40,437 nucleotides of DNA from Cyclobacterium qasimii M12-11B. GTDB lineage: Bacteria; Bacteroidota; Bacteroidia; Cytophagales; Cyclobacteriaceae. The position numbers were made by a program, and so were the translations under genes. The notes below the pieces were generated by a model. It worked only from the letters and a program-made list of their open reading frames with translations. It had not been told where the DNA came from and ran no database searches. The stretch is from the NCBI RefSeq assembly GCF_000427295.1, contig NZ_ATNM01000152.1:1-40437 (forward strand), in the 5' to 3' direction. Positions 11,301-18,474 of the stretch are shown here, one piece after another. Positions within the stretch are counted from its first letter, which is position 1; each line of letters starts with the position of its first letter.

Positions 11301-11438
11301 ATCATCCTGTATACCCCCTGGGACGGCTTTGACCCCGAATCCTTTTCTGCTGGAGCGGGAGGCAATGCTATCGGTTTAACAGGTCTGGGCTATCCCGGCG
11401 TACAGAGCTTTTTCTTTAATCTGAACCTTGGACTTTAA
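8343..11438 (+). CDS. SusC/RagA-family TonB-linked outer membrane transporter
   Basis: A 1031-residue TonB-dependent pore that works with SusD-type lipoproteins to import large nutrients. A signal peptide ends near Ala23-Gln24. Residues about 28-105 are a carboxypeptidase-D regulatory-like beta sandwich (VNGKVTSAEDQEGLPGVSI, DGNFSL). DEFIVTAFGI followed by KKSLGYA is the SusC signature. The plug domain shows QGQAAGVQV, RIIIRGINS and FVVDGVPVDN, and the rest is a 22-strand barrel ending in FFFNLNLGL. susD follows after 12 bases. The substrate cannot be deduced: the nearest hydrolase is GH97, 7 kb away. No sigma/anti-sigma pair or hybrid sensor is next to it. Confidence 0.95.
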   Translation: MKKNFTYCLLTLLLLQFNGALIAQQSTVNGKVTSAEDQEGLPGVSIVAEGTGTGTVTDLDGNFSLNVSGSNTVLVFSYIGFATQSVTVGNQQTLNVLMQPEAKGLDEFIVTAFGISQEKKSLGYAAQNIDAEAITKTKQPNIVNSLQGQAAGVQVTNSGGAPGQSARIIIRGINSLDPGANNQPLFVVDGVPVDNSTIESTGTPRGLSNRMADLNPNDVASISVLKGAAATALYGVRAANGAVIVTTKKGKAGEVRVNYNGSVGFETLNQLPKLQDKYGQGFSGEYQPTSFWPSWGAPISEVQQTVADHKYEDNWNRVFNTGIQLDNNLSISGGNEKATFYGSFGNLQQEGIIPFSSWNRTTAKLSGSVKVSEKFNFSGSVNYSNSGGNRVPHDRFMERMMYWSETTDVRDYINEDGTMRTYSNTNPIYDARFATYEDDVNRVIGNINFNYMPTEWLAFSYRLGNDFYSDQRTEITPGPKGIDGEVPLSSTGYLEENRINSRDLTSNFYITLKKQFSPDLNTSLRLGNDIFERKYDRVTARGENFVIPDFYNLNAASQIFASQYKTVRRLVGFYGDLMVDYKNYLFLNITGRNDITSTLPKNNNSFFYSSFNLGYAFSENIQLPSWVTFGKLRASWAQVGKDTEPHILGSTYVSPSIFPLNGEVGFTRNSVYGDPLLKPEQTNSIEFGLQTAFFNNRANFDVTYYKSNAKDQIIPVPVSDATGYSSYITNAGEIQNSGFEFILGGSPIENSDFSWNITANLSINNNEIKAIKEGIDEIVVGTQYGYSGSTVTMKLLEGEAYGNIFGSSYQRLGTDPDNLFLDPSLPIIIGANGFPVRTGTQLILGNAVPKWIGGIRNDFTYKDFELSFLIDFRTGLEQYNQYANFLSAFGKNEFTEAREDFRVFEGVLADGSTNTKEVWLGQGTGPDGEEYGAGYWRNYYRTTSENFVSDASFIKLRNITIGYNLNPDLLERTPFRTARVSIAANNIILYTPWDGFDPESFSAGAGGNAIGLTGLGYPGVQSFFFNLNLGL

Positions 11439-11450
11439 AAAACTGCAATT

Positions 11451-12854
11451 ATGAAAACGATGTATACTATACTCGGCTTAATGTTTTTTTTAGCGTTAAG
11501 CTCATGTGAGAATTTTCTCGATGTCAATGAAAACCCCAATAATCCACAGGATGCTCCTATATCAGGGCTTATGACCAATGCTACTTACGAGACTTCACTT
11601 AATGTGCAGGCAATAGGCAGTATCAGCTCCCATTATGTGCAATACCTGGCCTCCCCTAATCCAGCGGGCGCTTCAGATATCATGGATGCGAGCAATTACA
11701 GTGGCCTTTGGTTTGATTTGTTCAATGTGATGACGGACCTTACGGATTTGATGCAAAAAGCTGAAGAAGAAGAGGCTAGCCACTATTTGGGGGCTGGGCA
11801 GATCCTTATGGCCCTCAACTTGGGCATGACAGTGGATGTATTTGGGGATGTTCCTTATAGCGAGGGTTTTGATTTTTCTTCTGTTACTCCCGTTTATGAT
11901 GTGGACAGAGCCTTATATTCTGAAGTGTTTAACCTACTAGATCAGGGCCTTCAGAACCTCACAGGAGAAACGGCTGTATCTCTGGACAATGACGATTTTA
12001 TCTTTAATGGGGATGTTTCCGCCTGGATAAAGTTTGCTAATATGCTTAAGGCCAGATTTATGTTGCATACCAAAGGAACCGATGCCTACAATGCACAGGA
12101 AATCCTGGCAACAATTGACAATGGCATGATGAGCAATGAGGATGACGCCACTGTGGTGTTCTTTGAACAACGATTCAATCCCTGGGCTCAAGATGCCATT
12201 GACAATGAGAATTTGCTTTTGGGAGGATGGATTTCTACCCAGTTTATAGAAGCATTAGATGGAACCTCCTATACCACAATGGATCCAAGGCTGTCATTAA
12301 TGATTGGAGCCACGGATGATGGGGAGTACATAGGTGTCACCAATGGGGCGGGCAGAGGCAATGCACCTGAACAAGGTGCAAGGTCTACCTTGATTCCTGG
12401 GCAATATTATACCTCGGAACAATCTCCACTATTAATTGCCACCTATGCTGAACAGAAATTCATAGAGGCAGAAGTAGCTTTAGAATCGGATCCTGAAAGG
12501 GCTTATGCTGCCTACCTTGAAGGAATTACGGCCCATATGGACATGCTGGAAGTAAGTGGGGATGATAAAATGGCTTATCTAAATAATCCGGAGGTAAGCA
12601 TGGGAGCAACATCCCTTACGGTCGCTGACATCATGAAAGAAAAATGGGTTGCCCTTTTTCTCCATCCCGAAACCTGGAATGATGCGCGGAGATTTGATTA
12701 TGGATACAAAGACATGACCTTGCCTGAAAACCTCAATGGCAATCTAAACGGACAGTACATCAGAAGACTGGCTTATCCAGACAATGAGGTAAGTAGGAAT
12801 GGCAGCAATGTGCCTGACGTCACGCTATTGGACCGGATTTGGTGGAACGAGTAG
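11451..12854 (+). CDS. SusD/RagB-family nutrient-binding lipoprotein
   Basis: The surface lipoprotein lid of the SusC pore. The signal peptide ends in the lipobox LALSSC with Cys19, followed by ENFLDVNENPNNP, the usual start of mature SusD proteins. Length 467 and motifs such as GAGQILMALNLGMTVDVFGDVPYSE, QKFIEAEVAL and the WNDARRFDYG helix fit the SusD-like_2 group, which often partners transporters of small glycans or peptides. The acidic start after Cys may act as an export tag to the cell surface, as in other Bacteroidota. It is co-transcribed with susC (12-base gap) and followed by a strong terminator. Confidence 0.93.
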   Translation: MKTMYTILGLMFFLALSSCENFLDVNENPNNPQDAPISGLMTNATYETSLNVQAIGSISSHYVQYLASPNPAGASDIMDASNYSGLWFDLFNVMTDLTDLMQKAEEEEASHYLGAGQILMALNLGMTVDVFGDVPYSEGFDFSSVTPVYDVDRALYSEVFNLLDQGLQNLTGETAVSLDNDDFIFNGDVSAWIKFANMLKARFMLHTKGTDAYNAQEILATIDNGMMSNEDDATVVFFEQRFNPWAQDAIDNENLLLGGWISTQFIEALDGTSYTTMDPRLSLMIGATDDGEYIGVTNGAGRGNAPEQGARSTLIPGQYYTSEQSPLLIATYAEQKFIEAEVALESDPERAYAAYLEGITAHMDMLEVSGDDKMAYLNNPEVSMGATSLTVADIMKEKWVALFLHPETWNDARRFDYGYKDMTLPENLNGNLNGQYIRRLAYPDNEVSRNGSNVPDVTLLDRIWWNE

Positions 12855-12861
12855 TATTTGG

Positions 12862-12896
12862 AAATCCCCTCTTTTTGACAAAAAGAGGGGATTTTT
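12862..12896 (+). terminator. Intrinsic terminator after susD
   Basis: A perfect 15-base stem (12862-12876 with 12880-12894), loop GAC, core TCCCCTC/GAGGGGA, with T residues through 12896. It lies 8 bases past the susD stop and ends the susCD transcript. Confidence 0.9.
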
Positions 12897-13199
12897 CTTA
12901 GAATTAACGGTAACTAACCCTCCAGCCCAGAAAGGACGAGGAATTTGTACTAGCCATCGCCTGCACCCATGGTAAATTGTATAATGAACTACGGATTTTG
13001 GTGGTATTGTCGCCTTTTTTTCTGCAACAATGCTGACAAAATCAACTGACCTAAACACTGTAGTTAAATTATTTGATCAACATACAAAATGGGTTTTTAA
13101 CCAGTAAATTCTAAAATCATTTCCCCAAATGGCCGGAAAATCTTACTTTTCCTATGGCTTAAAAGCCAGGTTAAAATGTATTTCTCAGAGACCCTTCCT
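12897..13199. other. Intergenic region upstream of the carboxypeptidase gene
   Basis: About 300 bases with no coding frame. It holds a GATTTT...AAAATC hairpin at 12994-13043 and, near the gene, GGCTTAAAAGCC (a perfect palindrome, about 13156-13167) followed by GTTAAAATGTATTT, similar to the stretch before susC. Confidence 0.5.
12994..13043. repeat. Intergenic hairpin repeat, copy 2
   Basis: Arms at 12994-13010 and 13027-13043 pair at 13 of 17 positions around a T-rich 16-base loop. Loop and right arm (CTGCAACAAT) match copy 1 nearly base for base. Upstream, ATGGTAAAT also resembles copy 1 (GTGGTAAAT), so the repeat unit extends beyond the hairpin by some 30 bases. Confidence 0.7.
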
Positions 13200-14507
13200 A
13201 TGAAACATTGTAAATGGTTGTGCTTGTTGTTTTTCTTTTCCTGTACTGTCCAAAAAATCAACAAGACGGTCCGAACTTCCGATGTCTTTGAAAAAGGACA
13301 CATGGGATTCATGCTCTATGATCCCGCAAAGGACAAAACGCTGGTAAAATTGAATGAAGCCAAATACTTTATCCCTGCCTCCAATACAAAAATATTTACT
13401 TTCTACACAAGTTATAAAGCCCTGGGCGATGGATATATCAATGGTCTGAATTATACGCACAAAGGTGATTCCTTAATTTTTTGGGGGAATGGTGACCCTT
13501 CATTGCTACATCCAGACTTTAAAGACAGCACAGTTGTAAACTTTCTTAGACAAGAGACCAAAAACCTTTACCTGGTAGATAATTTTGAGCAGCTTTCCAG
13601 CTATGGTCCAGGCTGGTCATGGAACTGGTTTCCTTATTATTTTGCTGCCGAGCGATCCCCACTTCCGATCTATGGAAATGTGATGCGGTTTTCAAAAAAA
13701 GCAGATTCAAAAGAAGCCCAAGCCTATCCAAAATCCGTTCTATTGCCCCTGTTACCAGCAGTAGAAGAACATTCCGGCAATTATTATATTCAAAGAGACT
13801 TTAAAAAAAACACCTATGAATATGCCTTAAACAGGGAAAAAGACAGCCTGACTTTTGCCACCGACAAACCATTTATTACCTCAGCGAATTTAACCAGAAA
13901 CCTGCTACAAGAAGCTGTAGGGAAGAAAATCACGCTCCTTGAAGACAATGGCTATACCCAAAGCGCTCATGAACAATTGCCTACTGTAAAGGCAGATTCA
14001 TTGTATGCTCAAATGATGAAAATAAGTGACAATTTTTTGGCCGAACAACTGATGGTACTTGTCTCGGATGCGGTATTAGATTCTATCAATATCAGTGAAG
14101 GCATTGCCTATGCAAAAAAGAACTGGCTGGCAGACCTTCCCGACGAACCCCAATGGGTGGATGGTTCAGGCCTTTCGCCACAAAACATGTTTACTCCTCG
14201 CTCGGTAATAAAGCTGCTGCAAAAAATACATACCGAAATCCCTATGGAAAAAATCAAGGCCTACTTCCCAGCCGGCGGTGAATCTGGCACTATCCGTAAC
14301 TGGTACCCTGCAGACCCCGGCCAGCCCGCATACATCTACGCCAAAACCGGCACCCTTGCTATGAGCACCGCCCTCAGTGGTTTCCTACTCACCAAAAGCG
14401 GAAAAGTACTGCTCTTCAGCACCTTCTTTAACAACTACACCGGCAGCTCCAGTGTGCAGAAGACCGAAATGCAAAAACTGCTTTATTTTATTCATGATAA
14501 GTATTAA
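13200..14507 (+). CDS. dacB: D-alanyl-D-alanine carboxypeptidase / endopeptidase (PBP4 family), lipoprotein
   Basis: Trims peptidoglycan peptides in the periplasm. All three penicillin-binding motifs of the S13 family are present: SNTK (Ser61-Lys64), SDN (276-278) and KTG (382-384). From the ATG at 13200 the N-terminus is a short hydrophobic signal with FFFSC, so Cys15 is a probable lipidation site. An in-frame ATG at 13176 would add eight residues and spoil the signal, so I prefer 13200. Length is 435. It stands between the susD terminator and the AlkD-like gene with 89 bases downstream. Whether it acts mainly as carboxypeptidase or endopeptidase is not visible. Confidence 0.92.
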   Translation: MKHCKWLCLLFFFSCTVQKINKTVRTSDVFEKGHMGFMLYDPAKDKTLVKLNEAKYFIPASNTKIFTFYTSYKALGDGYINGLNYTHKGDSLIFWGNGDPSLLHPDFKDSTVVNFLRQETKNLYLVDNFEQLSSYGPGWSWNWFPYYFAAERSPLPIYGNVMRFSKKADSKEAQAYPKSVLLPLLPAVEEHSGNYYIQRDFKKNTYEYALNREKDSLTFATDKPFITSANLTRNLLQEAVGKKITLLEDNGYTQSAHEQLPTVKADSLYAQMMKISDNFLAEQLMVLVSDAVLDSINISEGIAYAKKNWLADLPDEPQWVDGSGLSPQNMFTPRSVIKLLQKIHTEIPMEKIKAYFPAGGESGTIRNWYPADPGQPAYIYAKTGTLAMSTALSGFLLTKSGKVLLFSTFFNNYTGSSSVQKTEMQKLLYFIHDKY

Positions 14508-14596
14508 TGGTTAATGGTTAATTATTAATGCTTTGGGATTTTACTGCCTGATTTAGGATTCTGGCAGCTAATTTAAATTTTAAAATATAGAAACCA

Positions 14597-15304
14597 GTGA
14601 CTTACGAGGAAACCATAGACAGACTTTATGCGCTTCAGAATCCTGAAAAAGTCGTTTTTAAGGAGAGGAAATTTGGGATTGTTTCCAATAACTCATTGGG
14701 GATATACCATTCAGAACTAAAGAGTATCGCGAGGGAAATTGGAAAGGATAATGAACTTGCGTTGCGGCTTTTTGACAGTGGCATTTACGAAGCCCGTATT
14801 TTATGCAGCAAAATTTTTAAACCCAGAGATGTTACTGAAACATTGATGGAAAAATGGGTGAAGACTTTTGAGAATTGGGAGGTTTGTGATAGCTTTTCTA
14901 TGGGTTTGTTTGCTAAAAGTGATTTTGCCGTAGAAAAGATCCTGGAATGGACAAAAAGGAAACCTGAATTTGAAAAAAGAGCAGGATTCACCATTATTGC
15001 TTCCTACTGTATGGCAGATAAACTGTCAGACAATGTGGTTTTTGAATCCTTCTTCCCAATCATTAAGCGAGAAGCGAATGATGAAAGAATATACGTCAAA
15101 AAAGCTGTGAATTGGGCGCTGCGCAACATTGGAAAACGAAACCCCGACCTCAATAAAAAAGCCATCTTAGTAGCCCAAGAAGTACTGGAAAATGAAAGCC
15201 CATCAGCCAAATGGATTGCAAAGAATGCATTGAATGAGTTAGAGAAAGACAATATCAGAATGTCGGATTATCCAAGGGCAATATATAGGGGTGGAAGGGT
15301 TTGA
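14597..15304 (+). CDS. DNA alkylation repair protein (AlkD-like HEAT-repeat fold)
   Basis: A 235-residue all-helical protein of the AlkC/AlkD glycosylase superfamily, which removes bulky or cationic alkylated bases. NWEVCDSFSMG at residues 93-103 gives Trp94 and Asp98 with the spacing of the Trp and catalytic Asp in Bacillus AlkD. Further helices read YVKKAVNWALRNIGKRNPDLNKKAI and SPSAKWIAKNALNEL, typical of the family. The start is GTG at 14597 and no better ATG lies upstream in frame. The RAYT gene follows after 22 bases. Activity is inferred from the fold and conserved acid. Confidence 0.88.
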   Translation: MTYEETIDRLYALQNPEKVVFKERKFGIVSNNSLGIYHSELKSIAREIGKDNELALRLFDSGIYEARILCSKIFKPRDVTETLMEKWVKTFENWEVCDSFSMGLFAKSDFAVEKILEWTKRKPEFEKRAGFTIIASYCMADKLSDNVVFESFFPIIKREANDERIYVKKAVNWALRNIGKRNPDLNKKAILVAQEVLENESPSAKWIAKNALNELEKDNIRMSDYPRAIYRGGRV

Positions 15305-15326
15305 ATAATGACTTGCCAATAATAAA

Positions 15327-15917
15327 ATGGACAAATACCAAAATAAATACCGCATAGGATCTATTCGTTTACCGGGATATGATTATCGGAAAAACGGTGC
15401 CTATTTTATAACCATCTGTACCAAAAATAGGGAACATTTTTTTGGGAAAATTGTGGATGCCTCTATCATAGGGCCCTTGCAATGCAAGAGCCCTATGATG
15501 CAATTGAATGAATTAGGCCAAATCGCCCAAAAATATTGGATGGAGATACCCAACCATTTTCCGTTTGTTGAATTGGGAAATTTCGTTGTGATGCCCAATC
15601 ATACCCATGGTATATTGGTGATTAAACGTGACCAATATACCCCGGTAGATACGTTGCAATGCAACGTATCTACCGCGCCAACCAGACCCATAAATGAACA
15701 AATGTCAAAAATATCACCTAAACCAGGCAGCATTTCAACGATTATTCGTTCCTACAAATCTGCTGTTACCAAACAGGCACGATTAATAAATGCCAATTTT
15801 ACCTGGCAGGCCAGATTTCACGACCATATCATCCGAAATTCAGCCTCCTTCGAAAGAATACAACATTACATTTCCACCAATCCATTGAATTGGCAAAAAG
15901 ATAAATTTTCTGTTTAG
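15327..15917 (+). CDS. REP-associated tyrosine transposase (RAYT, Y1/IS200-like)
   Basis: A 196-residue single-strand transposase domain. The HUH motif is MPNHTHGIL (His92 and His94) and the catalytic tyrosine is Tyr143 in IIRSYKSAVT. The C-terminal RFHDHIIRN and ISTNPLNW are typical of RAYTs, the single-copy relatives of IS200 transposases that are thought to spread REP palindromes. No IS200-like ends flank it. The coding sequence itself contains three long palindromes, one after residue 45 and two between about residues 94 and 117, the last encoding VDTLQCNVST. They keep the frame open. It follows the AlkD-like gene closely. The palindrome arrays elsewhere in the window are plausible substrates, but that is inference. 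Confidence 0.9.
   Translation: MDKYQNKYRIGSIRLPGYDYRKNGAYFITICTKNREHFFGKIVDASIIGPLQCKSPMMQLNELGQIAQKYWMEIPNHFPFVELGNFVVMPNHTHGILVIKRDQYTPVDTLQCNVSTAPTRPINEQMSKISPKPGSISTIIRSYKSAVTKQARLINANFTWQARFHDHIIRNSASFERIQHYISTNPLNWQKDKFSV
15465..15499. repeat. Palindrome A inside the RAYT gene
   Basis: Arms 15465-15481 and 15483-15499 match at 16 of 17 positions about a single central A. The centre TTGCAATGCAA is identical to that of palindrome C. It encodes IIGPLQCKSPM. Confidence 0.85.
15609..15641. repeat. Palindrome B inside the RAYT gene
   Basis: Perfect 11-base arms (GGTATATTGGT at 15609-15619, ACCAATATACC at 15631-15641) with an 11-base loop. It abuts palindrome C with one base between them. 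Confidence 0.8.
15643..15675. repeat. Palindrome C inside the RAYT gene
   Basis: Perfect 16-base arms (15643-15658 and 15660-15675) about a single A, starting CGGTAGATACG. The 33 bases equal exactly 11 codons, so an insertion of this unit leaves the frame intact. Confidence 0.9.
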
Positions 15918-16050
15918 CCAAAAATTCATAATTTGATTTGACCCAATGAGCGTTAAATCAATTTAAGCCCCATTAGATTATTACCTATTGGATCCTTACT
16001 CGTAAATTACATGACATTATTAATTGTAATTGGTAAGGCCAGAAATCAAC

Positions 16051-17469
16051 ATGGAATCAATAAGTATTTTTGAAATTATAAAAATTGGCATTGGACCATC
16101 CAGTTCACATACCATGGGACCCTGGCGGGCAGCCCTGTCTTTTTTAAGTCACCTGAGTAAAAACAAACAACTCAAAGAAGTCACCGAAATTACCACATCC
16201 TTGTTTGGTTCATTGGCCAAAACGGGATTAGGTCATGGTACTGATATTGCCGTAATATTGGGTCTTTCAAATGAGGATTTTACAACCATTGATACGGATA
16301 AAATCAATGAGAAAATTGAAACCATAAAACAAAGTGGCCTGATCAATGTTTCAGAGGACCATTCTATCAATTTTAATTATAAAAAGCACATCCTTTTTGA
16401 GTTCAACAAAAGTCTGGATTATCACCCCAATGGGATGCGGTTTGAGGCGACTTTAAAAGATGGTACTATAATTTCCCGGGAATATTTTTCTGTAGGTGGT
16501 GGCTTTGTGGTCACACAAGCTTCTGATCAGGTGGCACAGCATCCAATCATAACCAAATACCCCTGTCATTCCCAAAAGGACCTGTTGGATGCCTGTAATA
16601 AATTAAACCTAAAAATATCAGAGCTTGTAATGCTTAACGAAACAGCCTGGCAAAGTGAGGCTGACACCAGAAAACAAGCCCTTTACATCTGGAATGAAAT
16701 AAAAAATTGTATTTTTAGAGGCATTAATAAATCTGGCATTCTACCCGGAGGATTAAAGGTAAGGCGAAGGGCTTATGATTTGAACAAGAAGTATTTACAG
16801 GGGCAAAAATTCAGCAGTGTAGCGGATTGGATCAAGGCCATTAAGAAAGGTCCCAAAGATTTTAACACGGTGAACAAATGGATAAGTGTTTTTGCTTTGG
16901 CGGTAAATGAAGAGAATGCTTCTTTTGGTAGAATCATTACTGCACCTACCAATGGCGCCTCAGGCGTAATTCCTGCAGTATTAATGTACGCCCATTGTTT
17001 TACGCCACATTTTGATGAAGATGAAATTGTTAAATTCATCCTGACTGCTGGAGAGATAGGTACCCTCTATAAAAAAGGGGCCACTATTTCTGCAGCCATG
17101 GGAGGCTGTCAGGCGGAGATTGGGGTTTCTAGTTCTATGGCTGCAGGAGCATTAACGGAGGCACTTGGCGGAACCAAAGAACAAGTGTGTCAAGCGGCTG
17201 AAATAGCCATGGAGCACCACTTGGGCATGACTTGCGACCCCATTGGCGGCTTGGTACAAATTCCTTGTATTGAACGAAACAGCATGGGTGCCATTAAAGC
17301 CATCACGGCTTCTAACATGGCTTTGGACAGTGACTCTTCTGCTGCCCGCCTAAGTTTAGACAATGTCATCCAGGTAATGTGGGAAACCGCTTTGGATATG
17401 AAATCAAAATACAAAGAAACATCTGAAGGAGGTTTGGCTAAAATCCCAGTAAATATTGCGGAATGCTAA
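16051..17469 (+). CDS. sdaA: L-serine ammonia-lyase, iron-sulfur type, single chain
   Basis: Converts L-serine to pyruvate and ammonia. The N-terminal beta domain opens with GIGPSSSHTMGP (residues 14-25). The catalytic domain carries the 4Fe-4S ligands Cys353 (MGGCQAE), Cys395 (MTCDP) and Cys406 (QIPCIE), at the same spacing as in the Legionella enzyme. The protein ends in ...NIAEC, so its last residue is Cys472, which fits the known tail-in-mouth arrangement where a C-terminal Cys fills the fourth cluster site until substrate displaces it. The frame is open from a TTG at 16030, but the ATG at 16051 starts the conserved domain. The epimerase gene follows after 18 bases. Confidence 0.95.
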   Translation: MESISIFEIIKIGIGPSSSHTMGPWRAALSFLSHLSKNKQLKEVTEITTSLFGSLAKTGLGHGTDIAVILGLSNEDFTTIDTDKINEKIETIKQSGLINVSEDHSINFNYKKHILFEFNKSLDYHPNGMRFEATLKDGTIISREYFSVGGGFVVTQASDQVAQHPIITKYPCHSQKDLLDACNKLNLKISELVMLNETAWQSEADTRKQALYIWNEIKNCIFRGINKSGILPGGLKVRRRAYDLNKKYLQGQKFSSVADWIKAIKKGPKDFNTVNKWISVFALAVNEENASFGRIITAPTNGASGVIPAVLMYAHCFTPHFDEDEIVKFILTAGEIGTLYKKGATISAAMGGCQAEIGVSSSMAAGALTEALGGTKEQVCQAAEIAMEHHLGMTCDPIGGLVQIPCIERNSMGAIKAITASNMALDSDSSAARLSLDNVIQVMWETALDMKSKYKETSEGGLAKIPVNIAEC

Positions 17470-17487
17470 TTAAAATTGAAAGAACAC

Positions 17488-18390
17488 ATGACTAAAAAGC
17501 GAATCTTTTTTACCGGTGGATCAGGAAAAGCAGGAAAGCACGTGATCCCCTACCTTCTCGCCCAGGGACACAGGGTAGTAAACATTGACTTGAAGCCTTT
17601 GGATTATCCAGGTGTGGATAACCTTATCGCTGATATTACAGACTCCGGACAAATGTTCAATGCCATGAGTTCTTATGCTGCATTGGATGAGCTGGAACCG
17701 GGCAATGGTGTGCCAAAATTTGATGCAGTAGTGCACTTTGCTGCCATACCACAGATCCTTATCAAACCTGACAATGAGACCTTTCGGGTCAATACCATGG
17801 GCACCTACAATGTGATTGAAGCGGCGGTTAAGCTTGGCATTGAAAAAATTGTCATTGCTTCCTCAGAAACCACCTATGGCATCTGCTTTTCAGATGGCCC
17901 AACCGACCCTAATTCCTTGCCTTTGGAGGAAGATTATGATGTGGATCCAATGGATAGCTATGGCTTATCAAAGGTGGTGAATGAAAAAACCGCGCGCAGC
18001 TTTCAGCGGCGATCTGGCATTGATATTTATGCTTTACGCATTGGCAATGTGATTGAACCCCACGAATATGCGGAATTGTTTCCTCATTATTTCCAAAATC
18101 CAGAAGTCCGTCGCAGAAACGCCTTCTGTTATATCGATGCGCGTGACCTCGGACAGATTGTGGACCTTTGTTTGGAGAAAGATGGACTTGGATACCAGGT
18201 CTTCAATGCTGGAAACGACCACAATGGGGCAATTATTCCTAGCAAAGAATTGGCGGAAAGGTTCTTCCCCGGAGTGCCTGTCACACGTGAATTGGGAGAA
18301 CATGAAGCCTTGTTTTCCAATAAAAAAATACGTGAAGTGCTAGGGTTCAAGGAAGAACACAACTGGCAGAAATATGTAAAAGGAAGCTGA
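17488..18390 (+). CDS. NAD-dependent epimerase/dehydratase (extended SDR)
   Basis: A 300-residue short-chain dehydrogenase of the extended, sugar-nucleotide type. The nucleotide-binding motif is TGGSGKAGKHV near residue 8. Acidic IDLKPLD at the end of strand 2 favours NAD over NADP. VVHFAAIP and the active site SSETTYG with YGLSK (Tyr and Lys) are present. The start is ATG at 17488. A TTG in frame at 17476 is less likely. It follows sdaA closely, which suggests one transcript, though no shared pathway is evident. UDP-sugar epimerase or uronate dehydrogenase-like action are both possible and the substrate cannot be assigned. Confidence 0.88.
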   Translation: MTKKRIFFTGGSGKAGKHVIPYLLAQGHRVVNIDLKPLDYPGVDNLIADITDSGQMFNAMSSYAALDELEPGNGVPKFDAVVHFAAIPQILIKPDNETFRVNTMGTYNVIEAAVKLGIEKIVIASSETTYGICFSDGPTDPNSLPLEEDYDVDPMDSYGLSKVVNEKTARSFQRRSGIDIYALRIGNVIEPHEYAELFPHYFQNPEVRRRNAFCYIDARDLGQIVDLCLEKDGLGYQVFNAGNDHNGAIIPSKELAERFFPGVPVTRELGEHEALFSNKKIREVLGFKEEHNWQKYVKGS

Positions 18391-18474
18391 TTGCTGTAAA
18401 ATTTAAATTTACATTGAAACTTTAATTCTATTTCCTTATAGAAGAAATTCTTACCCAAAAACCTTAACCTGTCA

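Noticed and set aside
16030-16050. TTG start for L-serine dehydratase
   Set aside because: It adds seven unrelated residues; the ATG at 16051 begins the conserved domain.
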